Origin: Mycobacterium sp. 852013-50091_SCH5140682
Lineage (GTDB): Bacteria > Actinomycetota > Actinomycetes > Mycobacteriales > Mycobacteriaceae
Direction of reading: 5' to 3'
NCBI RefSeq assembly: GCF_001665685.1
Contig: NZ_LZTB01000011.1
Span: forward strand, 62,001 to 126,000
DNA length: 64,000 bases
Part shown: piece by piece, positions 54,059-63,511 of the stretch
Numbering within the stretch: the stretch's first letter is position 1
Layout of the letters: the number at the start of each line of letters is the position of its first letter
Program-made: the position numbers and the translations under genes
The notes under the pieces: generated by a model
Told to the model about the DNA's origin: nothing
Database searches by the model: none
What the model saw: only the letters and a program-made list of their open reading frames with translations

Positions 54059-54865
54059 TCAGGTACGGGCCAGCGGGTCGGTATAGATCGCCTTGCCGAG
54101 CCATTGGGCGCCGTCGGCGACCAGCACGTCGCCGGTGACGAACGCGGCGCGGTCGCTGAGCAGGAACGCCGCGGATTCGGCGATCTCCTCGGGGCTGGCG
54201 AACCTGCCTGCGGGAACGCTGGCCAGCACGTCGGCGCGGGCCTGCGCGGTGGGCCACAATGCCGCACCCGCGCCCTGGGTTTCGGTGGGGCCGGGGGCGA
54301 TGCAGTTCACCCGGACGTTGCGGGCACCCCATTCGACCGCCAGGGTGCGGGTCATGGCGACCACGCCGCCCTTGGCGGCGGCGCTGTGCACCGTGCCCGG
54401 GTGACCGTGCCAGGCATAGCTGGCGATGACGTTGAGGATCGTTCCGCCGCCCTGGGCGAGCATGTGCCGTCCGACCGCGTGCGTGCAGTAGAAGGTGCCG
54501 TTGAGCACGATGTCGGTGACGGCTTTCCAGCCGTTGGGCGAGAGGTCCTCCGACGGCACGACGAAGTTGCCCGCCGCATTGTTGACCAATGCATCGATGC
54601 GGCCGTGGCGGGTCACCACATCGTCGACGGCGTCCGCGACGGCGACGTGATCACGCACGTCGCACACCACCGCCTCGGCCGTCACGCCATGGGCCTCGGC
54701 CAGCCGCACAGTCTCTTCGAGGGCTTCCTTGCGGCGACCCAGCACCGCGACGGTGCCGCCGGCCGCAGCCCACCGCACCGCGATGGCCTGACCGATCCCA
54801 CTGCCCCCGCCGGTCACCAGTGCGACCCGGCCGGCGAACTCGGTCGAAGTATCCGGTGTTGTCAC
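54059..54865 (-). CDS. Short-chain dehydrogenase, 2,4-dienoyl-CoA reductase-like
   Basis: NAD(P)-dependent reductase of 268 residues. The cofactor loop is VTGGGSGIGQAIAVRWA, with the NNAAGNFVVP block that is characteristic of dienoyl-CoA reductases. The classical YxxxK active site is replaced by HSAAAK: the lysine remains but tyrosine is missing, as in the dienoyl-CoA reductase branch. It would help degrade unsaturated acyl-CoA. The GTG start overlaps the acyl-CoA synthetase stop (GTGA). Confidence 0.85.
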   Translation of the reverse strand: MTTPDTSTEFAGRVALVTGGGSGIGQAIAVRWAAAGGTVAVLGRRKEALEETVRLAEAHGVTAEAVVCDVRDHVAVADAVDDVVTRHGRIDALVNNAAGNFVVPSEDLSPNGWKAVTDIVLNGTFYCTHAVGRHMLAQGGGTILNVIASYAWHGHPGTVHSAAAKGGVVAMTRTLAVEWGARNVRVNCIAPGPTETQGAGAALWPTAQARADVLASVPAGRFASPEEIAESAAFLLSDRAAFVTGDVLVADGAQWLGKAIYTDPLART

Positions 54866-56955
54866 GTGTCGTCTCCCAATTCCGTTGATTCGCCATGTTC
54901 TTGTCCAGTCAGGGGGATCACCAGCGCGTCCACGGCGACGGCCCCGTGCGGGGTCGCCCGGACCGGGTTGAGTTCGACCTCGGCGATGTCGCCGCGCTGG
55001 GCGATCAGCTCTGAAACCGCCACCACGAGGTCGGCCAGTCCGTCGATGTCGACCGCGGGCCGTCCGCGCCAGCCCCGCAGCAGCGGAGCCATGCGCAACT
55101 CGTCGAGCATCTGCCGGGCCCCCTCGCGTGACACCGGCGCGCGTTCGACGCGGACGTCCTGATGTACCTCGGTTTCCGTGCCGCCTGCGCCGACCACCAC
55201 GAAGGCACCGAGCTGCGGGTCTCGCCGTGCACTGACGAGAACTTCCACGGCGCCTTCCCGCACGTCCTGCTCCTCGACGACGTAATCGCCGTCACCGAGC
55301 CGGCCGTGCATGTCCTCGAACGCCGCGTGTAGCTCAGCGGTGTCGGCGAGACCGATTCGGACACCACCGACTTCGCTCTTGTGCTCCAGCCATCCGGCCT
55401 TGAGCACGTACGGCGCCCGCAACGCGTTCAGCGCCGCCAGGTCGGCGCCGGTGTTCACCAGCGCCCCGGCAGGGAAGGCAACGCCCTTCTGCGCCAGCAG
55501 TTCCCGCGCGGCCCAGTAGCCGGGCAACACCGCGGCGTCGGGAGCCGCCGCCGTTGGGGCCGGGTCGACGGACGGCCGTGCGCACAGCTCGGCGGCGTGG
55601 GCCAAAGCACCCGCCGCGGCTTCGATCGAGCCGAACGCGGGCACTCCACAGCTCCAGAGTGCTTGTGCGGTAGCCGATTCCGGCCCCATGGTGTGCACGA
55701 CGACGGGGATACCGGTGGCATCGACGAGCGCACCCAGCCGCTGCGCGACCGCAATCTCGTCGGCTGCCATCGCCGGGATGTCCTGCCCGTAGCAACCGAA
55801 GTATCCGGTCAGCACCACGGCGTCGATGCCGGGCACCGCCGCCACCTGCTCGACAACCGTTGCGTAGCTTTCGATGTCCTTCTCGCCTGCGCCGGCGAGG
55901 TCGACCGGGTTGGCGCACGCCGCACCCGCGGGCAGCACGCCGGCAAGGGACTCGCTGAGCGACACCGGGAACGGTGCGACCGTCAGCCCCCGCTCGGAGG
56001 CCACGTCCGCGGCAATCGCACTCTGCCCGCCGCTGTCCCCGACGATCGCGATGCGCCGGCCCTTCGGCACGGGTGCGGCCAGCAGCGTGCGGGCCACGTC
56101 GATGACCTCTGCGGGCGTGTTGACCCGCACCACACCCGCGGCGCGGCAGGCCGCGTCGACCAGGTCTAGCGACGACGTCAGCGAGCCGGTGTGCGAGCGC
56201 GCCATCCGGGAGCTCGCTGCGCTGGAGCCCACGGTCAGCAGCACCGTCGGCTTACCCGTTGTGCGCAACGCGGCGAGAGTGTCGAAGAGGGCCTCCCCGT
56301 CGGTGAAGCTCTCCAGGTACACGACGACCACCCGGGTGGCGTCGTGCCCGGCCAAGTCGGCGAGCAATTCGACTGCGGTGACATCTGATTGGTTGCCGAC
56401 CGACACGAACCGGGACACCCCCAGGCCGTGTCGTCGCCCCATCGCGGCGAGTTCGGAACCGAGCTGCCCGCTCTGCGAGACGATGGCAAGCGGCCCCGGG
56501 GTGAGGCTGCCCCACATCAGCTGCAGATCACTGCTCGCGTCGTAGATTCCGAGGCTGTTGGTGCCGATCAACCGGGCGCCGTTGGCGGCGATCCGCGCCG
56601 CCAGTGCCCGCTCGTCGGCGACGCCTGCGGTGATCCCGAGAAAACCTCGTGCGCCGCGCTGCAGCCCTTCGTCGACGACGGTGTCGATGTGGGCCGCCGG
56701 TACGCACAGGGCGACCAGATCGGGAGTCTCGGGGAGATCGAGCAGGCTGGCCGCGCAGGGTTGGCCGAGTACCTGGGGTGTGCGGCTGTTGACCAGGTGC
56801 ACCGCGCGGCGCCGAGCACCGGTGAGGGCACCCGAGGCCAGCCAGTAGCCCCACTTCGCGGGGTCCCCGGAGGCACCGACAACGGCGACCGAGCGCGGGT
56901 CGCTGAACACGCTGAGGTCTGCGCCGGCGCGGCCGAGCACAGAAGTTTGCGCCAC
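54862..56955 (-). CDS. NDP-forming acyl-CoA synthetase (fused alpha-beta subunits)
   Basis: Protein of 697 residues. The N-terminal CoA-binding and succinyl-CoA-ligase-like domains (SVAVVGASGDPAKWGYWLA, IVSQSGQLGSELA, SRMARSHTGSLTSS) are fused to a C-terminal ATP-grasp domain (about 470-697; YVLKAGWLEHKSEVGGVRIGL, VVVGAGGTETEVHQDV). Such enzymes interconvert acyl-CoA and acid with ADP/ATP. SRMARSHTG is a candidate for the phosphorylated-histidine region. GTG start with AGGA upstream, 36 bp after the amine oxidase stop. It would activate an acid produced upstream in the pathway (inference). Confidence 0.87.
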   Translation of the reverse strand: MAQTSVLGRAGADLSVFSDPRSVAVVGASGDPAKWGYWLASGALTGARRRAVHLVNSRTPQVLGQPCAASLLDLPETPDLVALCVPAAHIDTVVDEGLQRGARGFLGITAGVADERALAARIAANGARLIGTNSLGIYDASSDLQLMWGSLTPGPLAIVSQSGQLGSELAAMGRRHGLGVSRFVSVGNQSDVTAVELLADLAGHDATRVVVVYLESFTDGEALFDTLAALRTTGKPTVLLTVGSSAASSRMARSHTGSLTSSLDLVDAACRAAGVVRVNTPAEVIDVARTLLAAPVPKGRRIAIVGDSGGQSAIAADVASERGLTVAPFPVSLSESLAGVLPAGAACANPVDLAGAGEKDIESYATVVEQVAAVPGIDAVVLTGYFGCYGQDIPAMAADEIAVAQRLGALVDATGIPVVVHTMGPESATAQALWSCGVPAFGSIEAAAGALAHAAELCARPSVDPAPTAAAPDAAVLPGYWAARELLAQKGVAFPAGALVNTGADLAALNALRAPYVLKAGWLEHKSEVGGVRIGLADTAELHAAFEDMHGRLGDGDYVVEEQDVREGAVEVLVSARRDPQLGAFVVVGAGGTETEVHQDVRVERAPVSREGARQMLDELRMAPLLRGWRGRPAVDIDGLADLVVAVSELIAQRGDIAEVELNPVRATPHGAVAVDALVIPLTGQEHGESTELGDDT

Positions 56956-56991
56956 GTGAGTTGTTCCTATCTGTGGTGACGGTGAAGACGT

Positions 56992-58371
56992 TTACGGGGT
57001 TGCGGCAGCGACGATCTCGTCGGCAGCGCGCTGACCGGATGCGATCGCGCCGTCGATGTAGCCGTTCCAGACACTCGATGTTTCCGAACCCGCCCAATGG
57101 ATCCGCCCGCACGGGGCACGCCATCCCGAGGCGCCGTGTTCGACCCAGACCCCGGGTGCCGGGTTGGCCGCATACCCGCCGTGCGCCCAGGGATCTTCTG
57201 GCCAGCTTTTCTCGGTGTACTGCACCGGCTTTGCCGCCTCGTCCCCGAAGAGGGCACCGAGGGTCGCGAGGATGTCGGCGCGACGCTCGGCCGCCGGCAA
57301 GGCCGCCCAACGGCGCTGGCGGTCACCGTAGGTGAATGACACCAGCACCCCAGCCTCGCCGCCCTCGGGTGAATTGTCGAAGACGACGCCGACGTTGCGG
57401 TCGCCGTACACCGTGGCCTGGCCGGACAGTCCGCGCTCGCGCCAGAACGGGCGGTCGTAGACGGTGTGGATCTTGGAGACCTCGCCCATCGGGCTGCGTT
57501 CCATCCAGCGGTTGCGCGACGGCGGCAGGGCCGGGGTGAACCGGATTCGGACCGCCGCGCCCGGGGATGCCGCCACCACCACGTGCGAGGCGTACACCGG
57601 CCCGCGGTCGGTGCCGACGCGCACCCCGTCGGCACCGTGCTCGACGTGGGTGACCGGCGTATTGAGCCGGATCTTCTCGCCGAGGTGCTCGGCCATGGCC
57701 AGTGCCACCGACTGGGCGCCGCCCACGAAACGCCGCTCCTGTGCGCATCCGGCGGTCTCCATGAGCTGGTCGAAGCCGCCCGCGGATGCCACGTAGAAGA
57801 GCAGGTGGAACAGGGAGATGTCTCTGGGCTCCACGGTCCAGACGCCCTGTACCGCGAGCGCGAGACGCCGGCGCGCGTCGGCGTCGGCGACGGTGCGGTC
57901 GAAGTATGACTGAACGGTTTCGCTGTCCCACTCGGCGATCCGCTCGGTGGCGCTCGGGTTGTCGAGGTTGACCGTGACGGCGAGCTTGTCGATGGCCTCG
58001 GTCGCCTCGATGTACGGCTCGACTCCGGGGCCGCCGGCCGGCCCGGCACCCCGGAAGGGGCGGCAGCTGCCGTCGGCCCACAGTTCGAGGTGATCACCGG
58101 TGTCATAGGTCGGGAAGGTCGCACACCCGAACCTCTCGGCGGCTGCAAGCAGCCGGTGCTGGGTGGGCCCCACCCATTGCCCGCCGTGGTCGACCACCAC
58201 GCCGCCGTCGAGTCGCTGGGAGTGCACGCGGCCGCCGACGCGATCGGATGCCTCCAGCACCAGCACGTCGGTACCGTTGTCCGCCAACGACAATGCTGCG
58301 GCGAGGCCGGCGTACCCGGCCCCGATCACCACGGTGTGGACGGTGTCCCCGGACGGCGAGGTTGTTGTCAT
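56992..58371 (-). CDS. Flavin-containing amine oxidase
   Basis: FAD oxidase of 459 residues resembling monoamine/putrescine oxidases. The dinucleotide fold is HTVVIGAGYAGLAAALSLADNG, followed by LEASDRVGGRVHSQ and, at the C-terminus, IHWAGSETSSVWNGYIDGAIASGQRAA. The cysteine that binds FAD covalently in mitochondrial MAO is replaced here (GSETSS), so the cofactor is probably non-covalent. It oxidizes an amine to an aldehyde with hydrogen peroxide. First gene of the minus-strand catabolic unit and divergent from an NCS1 transporter, which may import the substrate. Confidence 0.87.
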   Translation of the reverse strand: MTTTSPSGDTVHTVVIGAGYAGLAAALSLADNGTDVLVLEASDRVGGRVHSQRLDGGVVVDHGGQWVGPTQHRLLAAAERFGCATFPTYDTGDHLELWADGSCRPFRGAGPAGGPGVEPYIEATEAIDKLAVTVNLDNPSATERIAEWDSETVQSYFDRTVADADARRRLALAVQGVWTVEPRDISLFHLLFYVASAGGFDQLMETAGCAQERRFVGGAQSVALAMAEHLGEKIRLNTPVTHVEHGADGVRVGTDRGPVYASHVVVAASPGAAVRIRFTPALPPSRNRWMERSPMGEVSKIHTVYDRPFWRERGLSGQATVYGDRNVGVVFDNSPEGGEAGVLVSFTYGDRQRRWAALPAAERRADILATLGALFGDEAAKPVQYTEKSWPEDPWAHGGYAANPAPGVWVEHGASGWRAPCGRIHWAGSETSSVWNGYIDGAIASGQRAADEIVAAATP

Positions 58372-58392
58372 GGCTTCGATTCTTATTGTTAA

Positions 58393-58404
58393 TTGGCCCG
58401 CCAG
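58393..58404. promoter_or_regulatory. Operator-like repeat 1 in the divergent catabolic promoter
   Basis: TTGGCCCGCCAG contains the palindrome TGGC-CC-GCCA. It lies between a TTGACT -35-like and a TAAGAA -10-like element of the amine oxidase gene on the minus strand. A near-identical copy is 79 bp away. Confidence 0.6.
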
Positions 58405-58424
58405 TCAAGAATGAATGTGATTCC

Positions 58425-58439
58425 GTCAACCGGGTTGAC
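58425..58439. promoter_or_regulatory. Perfect 15-bp palindrome in the divergent catabolic promoter
   Basis: GTCAACCGGGTTGAC is symmetric about its central G. It lies midway between the two TGGCCCGCCA copies and includes a TTGACA hexamer (58435-58440). It could bind a second regulator. Confidence 0.5.
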
Positions 58440-58471
58440 AAGTTGTGAGGGTCACCACAGACTCTCTTAAA

Positions 58472-58483
58472 CTGGCCCGCCAA
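58472..58483. promoter_or_regulatory. Operator-like repeat 2, before the small membrane protein and permease
   Basis: CTGGCCCGCCAA repeats the TGGC-CC-GCCA core and is followed by ATCAGAAATGGAG, close to the AGTCAAGAATG after copy 1. Two copies flanking a divergent promoter suggest one repressor controlling both directions. Confidence 0.6.
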
Positions 58484-58499
58484 TCAGAAATGGAGCCCG

Positions 58500-58664
58500 G
58501 TGGACGACACGACATTCGATCGAGAACTCGAGGACCGCCTGAGCATGCTGGAGTCCCCCGACGCCACCGCGATGGAGGTATCCGACCTGCCGATGACCGA
58601 CCTGCTGGTCGTCATCGCCGTCCTCGCCCTGGCCACCGTCGCACTCCTGTGGTGGGCGTACTGA
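58500..58664 (+). CDS. 54-residue single-pass membrane protein coupled to the NCS1 permease
   Basis: GTG-initiated frame with GGAG five bases upstream. Residues 1-30 are acidic and polar; residues about 33-53 form one transmembrane helix ending WWAY. Its stop shares a base with the permease start (TGATG), so the two are coupled. The likely role is a small accessory subunit of the transporter; I recognise no named family. Confidence 0.72.
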   Translation: MDDTTFDRELEDRLSMLESPDATAMEVSDLPMTDLLVVIAVLALATVALLWWAY

Positions 58665-60097
58665 TGACCGACGCACTGCGCCAGAGCGGCGCCGAGGGCA
58701 GCCTGGACGCCACGCTGACCGATCTTCCCCTGCGTCCCGCCGAACGGATCTGGGGCTTCTGGCAGCACTCCGCGGTCAACGTGGGACTCGCGGTGGCCAC
58801 CTGGGCATTCCTGCAAGGCGCGGCCGTCGCGTACTACGTGGGTGTCACGCAGGCCATCGCGTCGATCGTCATCGGCTACGGCATCAGCGTCCTGCTCGTC
58901 GCGCTGGCCCCGTGCATGCCGTCGGTCAAGTACGGCATCGAACAGTTCGTCGGCCTGCGCAGCATCTTCGGCGAGAACGGCGCCCGGGTCGTGATGGTCT
59001 CGGTGTCCACCGTGCTCGCGGCGGCCTGGTCGGCCGTGCTGGCCATCATGTTCGGCCACGGCCTGGTCACCGTCATCAACCAGATCGCCGGAACCCATCT
59101 TTCGGAATCCGGTGTGGCCGCCAGCCTGCTGGGCCTGGTCGCGATCGTGGTGTCCTGGATCGTACTGGCGCGCGGCCCCGTATCGGTCGAGGCGGTGTGC
59201 CGCTTCATCGCACCGCTGCTGGTGCTGATCATCATCGGCGTCATCGTGATCGTGTTCTCCGGACACAGCTGGTCGGACATCACCGCACTGGTTCCGCTCG
59301 GCGGTGCCAGCGACGACCCGCATCTGAGCTTCATGCTGGCCGTCGAGCTGAACCTGGCCGGCGGCTTCGCCTGGTGGCCCAACCTCGGGAACCTCGCCCG
59401 GCTGACCCGCAGTTCCCGAGCGGCCTTCTGGCCCAACTGGATCGGCGTCTTCGGCGCGTCGGTGTGCGCCGCGGTCGTCGGCGTGCTGGCCGCCCTGTCG
59501 CTGCAGATCGAGGATCCGACGCAGTGGATGATCCCGCTGGCAGGCGCCGGCCTCGGCGTGGTGGCGCTGGTCATCATCTGCCTGGCCAACATCACCGCGA
59601 TCCTGTCGCAGGGCTACGCGTCGATGGTCGCGCTCAAGGGCGGCGGCGGGGCGTTCTTCCGCAAGGCGGCATGGCCCCTCATGCTCGCGGTGATCCTCGG
59701 CCCGGCCGCCGTTCTGGTGTTCTTCCCGTCGGCCGTATACGACAACTACGGGCGGTTCGTGTCCTGGGGCGCGATCGTGCTGGCTCCGCTGTGCGCGGTC
59801 CAGGTGGTCGACTACTTCGTCCTCCGGCGTCGTCGCCTCAACGTCCGCGACCTGTTCCGGCCCGTCGGCGAATCCGCCTACAGCTACTGGAACGGGTTCA
59901 ACATCGCGGCGTTCGCCGCCGTCGCCGCAGGCGCAGTCACCTACGCACTACTGCTCAACCCGGTGACCTACGAACCGACCGGCGTGTTCCGCTACACCAC
60001 GGCCTCACTGCCCGCCTTCGCGGTCGCCGGTCTCGTGCACTACCTGCTGACCCGGCTGGTGGTGCAACGCACGGGAGCCGGCGGCTACCCGCGCTGA
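58664..60097 (+). CDS. NCS1-family permease (cytosine/purine/hydantoin type)
   Basis: Transporter of 477 residues with about twelve membrane segments. The N-terminal PAERIWGFWQHSAVNVGLAVATW motif and the helix 8-type GGFAWWPNLGNLARLTRSS segment are typical of nucleobase:cation symporter-1 proteins, which import nucleobases, hydantoins, allantoin or thiamine. An upstream in-frame start is open, but the TGATG junction with the small membrane gene fixes the ATG at 58664. Unlike the APC permease at 46123, it has ordinary sulfur content (eight Met, five Cys by my count). Opposite an amine oxidase, a nitrogenous substrate is likely. Confidence 0.87.
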   Translation: MTDALRQSGAEGSLDATLTDLPLRPAERIWGFWQHSAVNVGLAVATWAFLQGAAVAYYVGVTQAIASIVIGYGISVLLVALAPCMPSVKYGIEQFVGLRSIFGENGARVVMVSVSTVLAAAWSAVLAIMFGHGLVTVINQIAGTHLSESGVAASLLGLVAIVVSWIVLARGPVSVEAVCRFIAPLLVLIIIGVIVIVFSGHSWSDITALVPLGGASDDPHLSFMLAVELNLAGGFAWWPNLGNLARLTRSSRAAFWPNWIGVFGASVCAAVVGVLAALSLQIEDPTQWMIPLAGAGLGVVALVIICLANITAILSQGYASMVALKGGGGAFFRKAAWPLMLAVILGPAAVLVFFPSAVYDNYGRFVSWGAIVLAPLCAVQVVDYFVLRRRRLNVRDLFRPVGESAYSYWNGFNIAAFAAVAAGAVTYALLLNPVTYEPTGVFRYTTASLPAFAVAGLVHYLLTRLVVQRTGAGGYPR

Positions 60098-60122
60098 GCG
60101 CCGCGTCGACGGCCGCGGCGGG

Positions 60123-62030
60123 CTACTTCTTCGCCTTGTCCCCCGCCGCGTCCGTCGACAGCGCAGCCACGAAGGCTTCCTGCGGAACCTCAACGCGCCC
60201 AATGGTCTTCATGCGCTTCTTGCCCTCTTTCTGCTTCTCGAGCAGTTTGCGCTTACGGGTGATGTCACCGCCGTAGCACTTGGAGAGCACGTCCTTGCGG
60301 ATCGCCCGAATATTCTCGCGGGCAATGATTCTCGAACCGATCGCGGCCTGCACCGGAACCTCGAACTGCTGGCGCGGGATGAGTTCCTTGAGCTTGGTGG
60401 TCATCTTGTTGCCGTAGGCAGCCGCCGAATCCTTGTGCACGATGGCGCTGAACGCGTCGACCGCTTCGCCCTGCAGCAGGATGTCGACCTTGACCAGATC
60501 GGCCTGCTGCTCGCCGGCCTCTTCGTAGTCGAGGCTGGCATAGCCACGGGTGCGCGACTTCAGCGAGTCGAAGAAGTCGAAGATGATCTCGCCCAGCGGC
60601 ATCGTGTAGCGCAGCTCGACGCGTTCAGGCGACAGGTAGTCCATGCCGCCGAGTTCACCGCGGCGGGACTGGCACAGCTCCATGATGGTCCCGATGAACT
60701 CGCTGGGCGCGATCACCGTCGTCTTGACCACCGGCTCGTAGACCTCGCGGACCTTGCCCTCGGGCCAGTCCGACGGATTGGTCACCACGATCTCCGAACC
60801 GTCGTCCTTGATCACCCGGTACACCACGTTGGGCGAGGTGGAGATCAGGTCGAGATCGAACTCGCGCTCCAGGCGCTCGCGGGTGATCTCCATGTGCAGC
60901 AGCCCCAGGAAGCCGCAGCGGAACCCGAAGCCGAGCGCCACCGAGGTCTCCGGCTCATAGGTCAGCGCCGCGTCGTTGAGTTGCAGCTTGTCCAGCGCGT
61001 CGCGCAGATCCGGATAGTCCGAACCATCCACCGGGTACAGGCCCGAGTACACCATCGGCCTGGGCTCGCGGTACCCGGTCAGCGCCTCCTTGGCGCCGCC
61101 CCTGGCCGTCGTCACGGTGTCGCCGACCTTGGACTGCCGGACGTCCTTCACACCGGTGATCAGGTAACCGACCTCCCCCACCCCGAGGCCCGCGCTGGCC
61201 TTGGGTTCGGGCGAGACGATGCCGACCTCGAGCAGCTCGTGGGTCGCCCCGGTGGACATCATGGCGATCTTCTCGCGCGGGACGATCTTGCCGTCCACCA
61301 CGCGGACATAGGTCACCACGCCGCGGTAGATGTCGTACACCGAGTCGAAGATCATCGCGCGGGTCGGCGCGTCGGCGTCACCGGTCGGGGCCGGCACCTG
61401 CCGCACCACCTCGTCGAGCAGCTCGGCCACGCCCTCACCGGTCTTGCCGGACACGCGCAGCACATCGGACGGCTCGCAACCGATGATGTGCGCAAGCTCA
61501 CCGGCGTAGCGCTCAGGATCCGCGGCGGGCAGATCGATCTTGTTGAGCACCGGGATGACAGTCAGGTCGCGATCGAGCGCCAGGTACAGGTTGGCCAGCG
61601 TCTGCGCCTCGATGCCCTGCGCCGCGTCGACCAGCAGCACCGCGCCCTCACACGCCTCCAGGGCGCGGGACACCTCGTAGGTGAAGTCGACGTGACCGGG
61701 CGTGTCGATCAGGTGCAGGACGTAGTCCTCGTCGTTCATCTGCCACGGCAGCCGCACGTTCTGGGCCTTGATGGTGATGCCGCGTTCGCGCTCGATGTCC
61801 ATCCGGTCGAGGTACTGCGCACGCATCGACCGGTCGTCGACGACGCCGGTGAGCTGCAGCATCCGGTCGGCCAACGTCGACTTGCCGTGGTCGATGTGGG
61901 CGATGATGCAGAAGTTCCGAATCTGCGCCGGCGCAGTGAACGTCTTGTCGGCGAAACTGCTGATGGGAATCTCCTGGTGAGCGTGGGTGTCGAGCACGTG
62001 CTGTGCCCATCCAGGGTATCGAGCACCCAC
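60123..62030 (-). CDS. lepA: Elongation factor 4 (LepA)
   Basis: Ribosome-associated GTPase of 635 residues that can back-translocate stalled ribosomes. G motifs: AHIDHGKST (G1), [10 protein letters not shown] (G2), DTPGHVDF (G3), NKIDLPAA (G4). The LepA-specific C-terminal region includes [24 protein letters not shown], which reads here as [12 protein letters not shown]. The start at ATG 62030 gives an N-terminal tail before [12 protein letters not shown]; mycobacterial LepA proteins are known with such tails, so the exact start is uncertain. It is divergent from the PemK-like gene, as in M. tuberculosis. Confidence 0.96.
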   Translation of the reverse strand: MGARYPGWAQHVLDTHAHQEIPISSFADKTFTAPAQIRNFCIIAHIDHGKSTLADRMLQLTGVVDDRSMRAQYLDRMDIERERGITIKAQNVRLPWQMNDEDYVLHLIDTPGHVDFTYEVSRALEACEGAVLLVDAAQGIEAQTLANLYLALDRDLTVIPVLNKIDLPAADPERYAGELAHIIGCEPSDVLRVSGKTGEGVAELLDEVVRQVPAPTGDADAPTRAMIFDSVYDIYRGVVTYVRVVDGKIVPREKIAMMSTGATHELLEVGIVSPEPKASAGLGVGEVGYLITGVKDVRQSKVGDTVTTARGGAKEALTGYREPRPMVYSGLYPVDGSDYPDLRDALDKLQLNDAALTYEPETSVALGFGFRCGFLGLLHMEITRERLEREFDLDLISTSPNVVYRVIKDDGSEIVVTNPSDWPEGKVREVYEPVVKTTVIAPSEFIGTIMELCQSRRGELGGMDYLSPERVELRYTMPLGEIIFDFFDSLKSRTRGYASLDYEEAGEQQADLVKVDILLQGEAVDAFSAIVHKDSAAAYGNKMTTKLKELIPRQQFEVPVQAAIGSRIIARENIRAIRKDVLSKCYGGDITRKRKLLEKQKEGKKRMKTIGRVEVPQEAFVAALSTDAAGDKAKK

Positions 62031-62077
62031 CCCGGCGACACAATCGCGGCCGCGGATCCTGCCCTATGCTCGACACC

Positions 62078-62680
62078 ATGGCGTCGCAATGGAAGGCGTT
62101 TCAGCGCTTTGCGGAAAACCTCGTGTTCAACGAGGCGCCGAAATTCATCCGCCAGCTGCAGAATCCCGAGACCGTGCCGCGCACGGTCCAGCAGGGGATC
62201 CAGCACGGCATCAAACTCGGGCTCGAGGTGCTCGCCGGCAGCCAGGCCGAACGCCCTCCGGCCATCACCGCGGGCCGGCCGGTCTCACAGCACACGGTTC
62301 CGACCGCACACCGGGCCCGCCGGCTGATCTACGCACCCGATCTCGACGGCCGGGCCGATCCTGGCGAGATCGTCTGGACCTGGGTGGTCTACGAGGACGA
62401 CCCGACCAGAGGCAAAGACCGCCCGGTCCTGGTCGTGGGCCGCGATCAGCGGACCCTGCTCGGCCTGATGCTGTCCAGCCAGGAGCACCACCGCAACGAA
62501 CCCCACTGGGTGGGTATCGGTACCGGCAGCTGGGACTACGACGGCCGCGCCAGCTGGGTCCGGTTGGACCGTGTGCTCGACGTACCCGAAGAGAGCATCC
62601 GCCGCGAAGGCGCGATCCTCGACCGTGACCGGTTCGAAGTGGTCGCCGCGCGCCTGCGTGCCGAGTACTCCTGGAGCTGA
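62078..62680 (+). CDS. PemK/MazF-superfamily protein (Rv2405-like)
   Basis: Protein of 200 residues. The N-terminal part (1-75) is helical (FAENLVFNEAPKFIRQLQ). The C-terminal part (85-200) is a PemK/MazF-type beta barrel (GEIVWTWVVYEDDPTRGKDRPVLVVGRD). TATGCT (62065-62070) followed by seven bases and ATG 62078 suggests a leaderless start; ATG 62066 is in frame but would overlap the -10. No antitoxin gene is adjacent, and the conserved position beside lepA argues for a housekeeping or regulatory role rather than a mobile toxin pair. Confidence 0.78.
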   Translation: MASQWKAFQRFAENLVFNEAPKFIRQLQNPETVPRTVQQGIQHGIKLGLEVLAGSQAERPPAITAGRPVSQHTVPTAHRARRLIYAPDLDGRADPGEIVWTWVVYEDDPTRGKDRPVLVVGRDQRTLLGLMLSSQEHHRNEPHWVGIGTGSWDYDGRASWVRLDRVLDVPEESIRREGAILDRDRFEVVAARLRAEYSWS

Positions 62681-62711
62681 CCCCCCTACCGTGGCTCGCG
62701 CCACTCACGCC

Positions 62712-63338
62712 CTACCGCGGCTGCCGCCACATCGGGGTCAGGGAGGGGCCGCCGTCAGGCAACCGGATCTCGCCGGTGACCTCGAATCCGAACCGCAGGT
62801 AGTACGGAATGTTGTCCGGATTGCTCGACTCCAGATAGGCCGGCGCATGATCGGCATCGACGCGGTCGAGCCGCGACCGCATCAACGCGTGGCCCAAACC
62901 GCCGCCGCGGACCGCGGGGTCACTGCCGATCACCGCGAGGTACCAATGCGGCTCCTCCGGATGGTGCTCCTTCATCAACGCCTCGATCTGCTGAGCACGG
63001 GTGCCCCGCCGCCCGAACGCCCGCACGAACGTCGGCATCATCAACAGCTGCTGCAGCCGCGTGTGTCGCCACTGTCCCGGCGCATCCCACAGCGCCGCAG
63101 CCCCGATCCGTCCGTCCCGGTCTGCCACCTCACTGCCGCCGCCGGCCAGGAAGTGGTGACGCGTCATGGTCGCGAACATCGGTACCAGTCCCCGCCGCCG
63201 ACGCGCGTCCTCGGGCAGCATCCACTTCATCACCGGGTCGTCGTAGAACGCTCGGGCCAACACGGCAGCGAGCTGCCCGGCGTCGGGTTTGCGAACAGGG
63301 CGGACATCGATGGTGGCCACCTGCCCACGATCGCACAT
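62712..63338 (-). CDS. GNAT-family N-acetyltransferase
   Basis: Acetyltransferase of about 208 residues. The acetyl-CoA site is WYLAVIGSDPAVRGGGLGHALMRSRL, followed by YLESSNPDNIPYYLRFGFEVTGEI, which is the common C-terminal motif. The start may be ATG 63338 or GTG 63320 (MATIDVRPVRKPD); neither has a clear ribosome site. The substrate is unknown. It converges on the PemK-like gene. Confidence 0.82.
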   Translation of the reverse strand: MCDRGQVATIDVRPVRKPDAGQLAAVLARAFYDDPVMKWMLPEDARRRRGLVPMFATMTRHHFLAGGGSEVADRDGRIGAAALWDAPGQWRHTRLQQLLMMPTFVRAFGRRGTRAQQIEALMKEHHPEEPHWYLAVIGSDPAVRGGGLGHALMRSRLDRVDADHAPAYLESSNPDNIPYYLRFGFEVTGEIRLPDGGPSLTPMWRQPR

Positions 63339-63511
63339 TCAATGATTCGACAGCAGCGGCAAGCAATCTCAGTCCGGCATCCCAGTGCACCACATGAGAA
63401 GTAGGAGTAGACGCTCAGGGAACGGGTAAATCTACGTCAGCTTTGTCGATCGTCGGGCTTGAGAACACAGTCCAGGATGCGACGCTGCGCACCGACCACC
63501 AAGGGGTTGCC

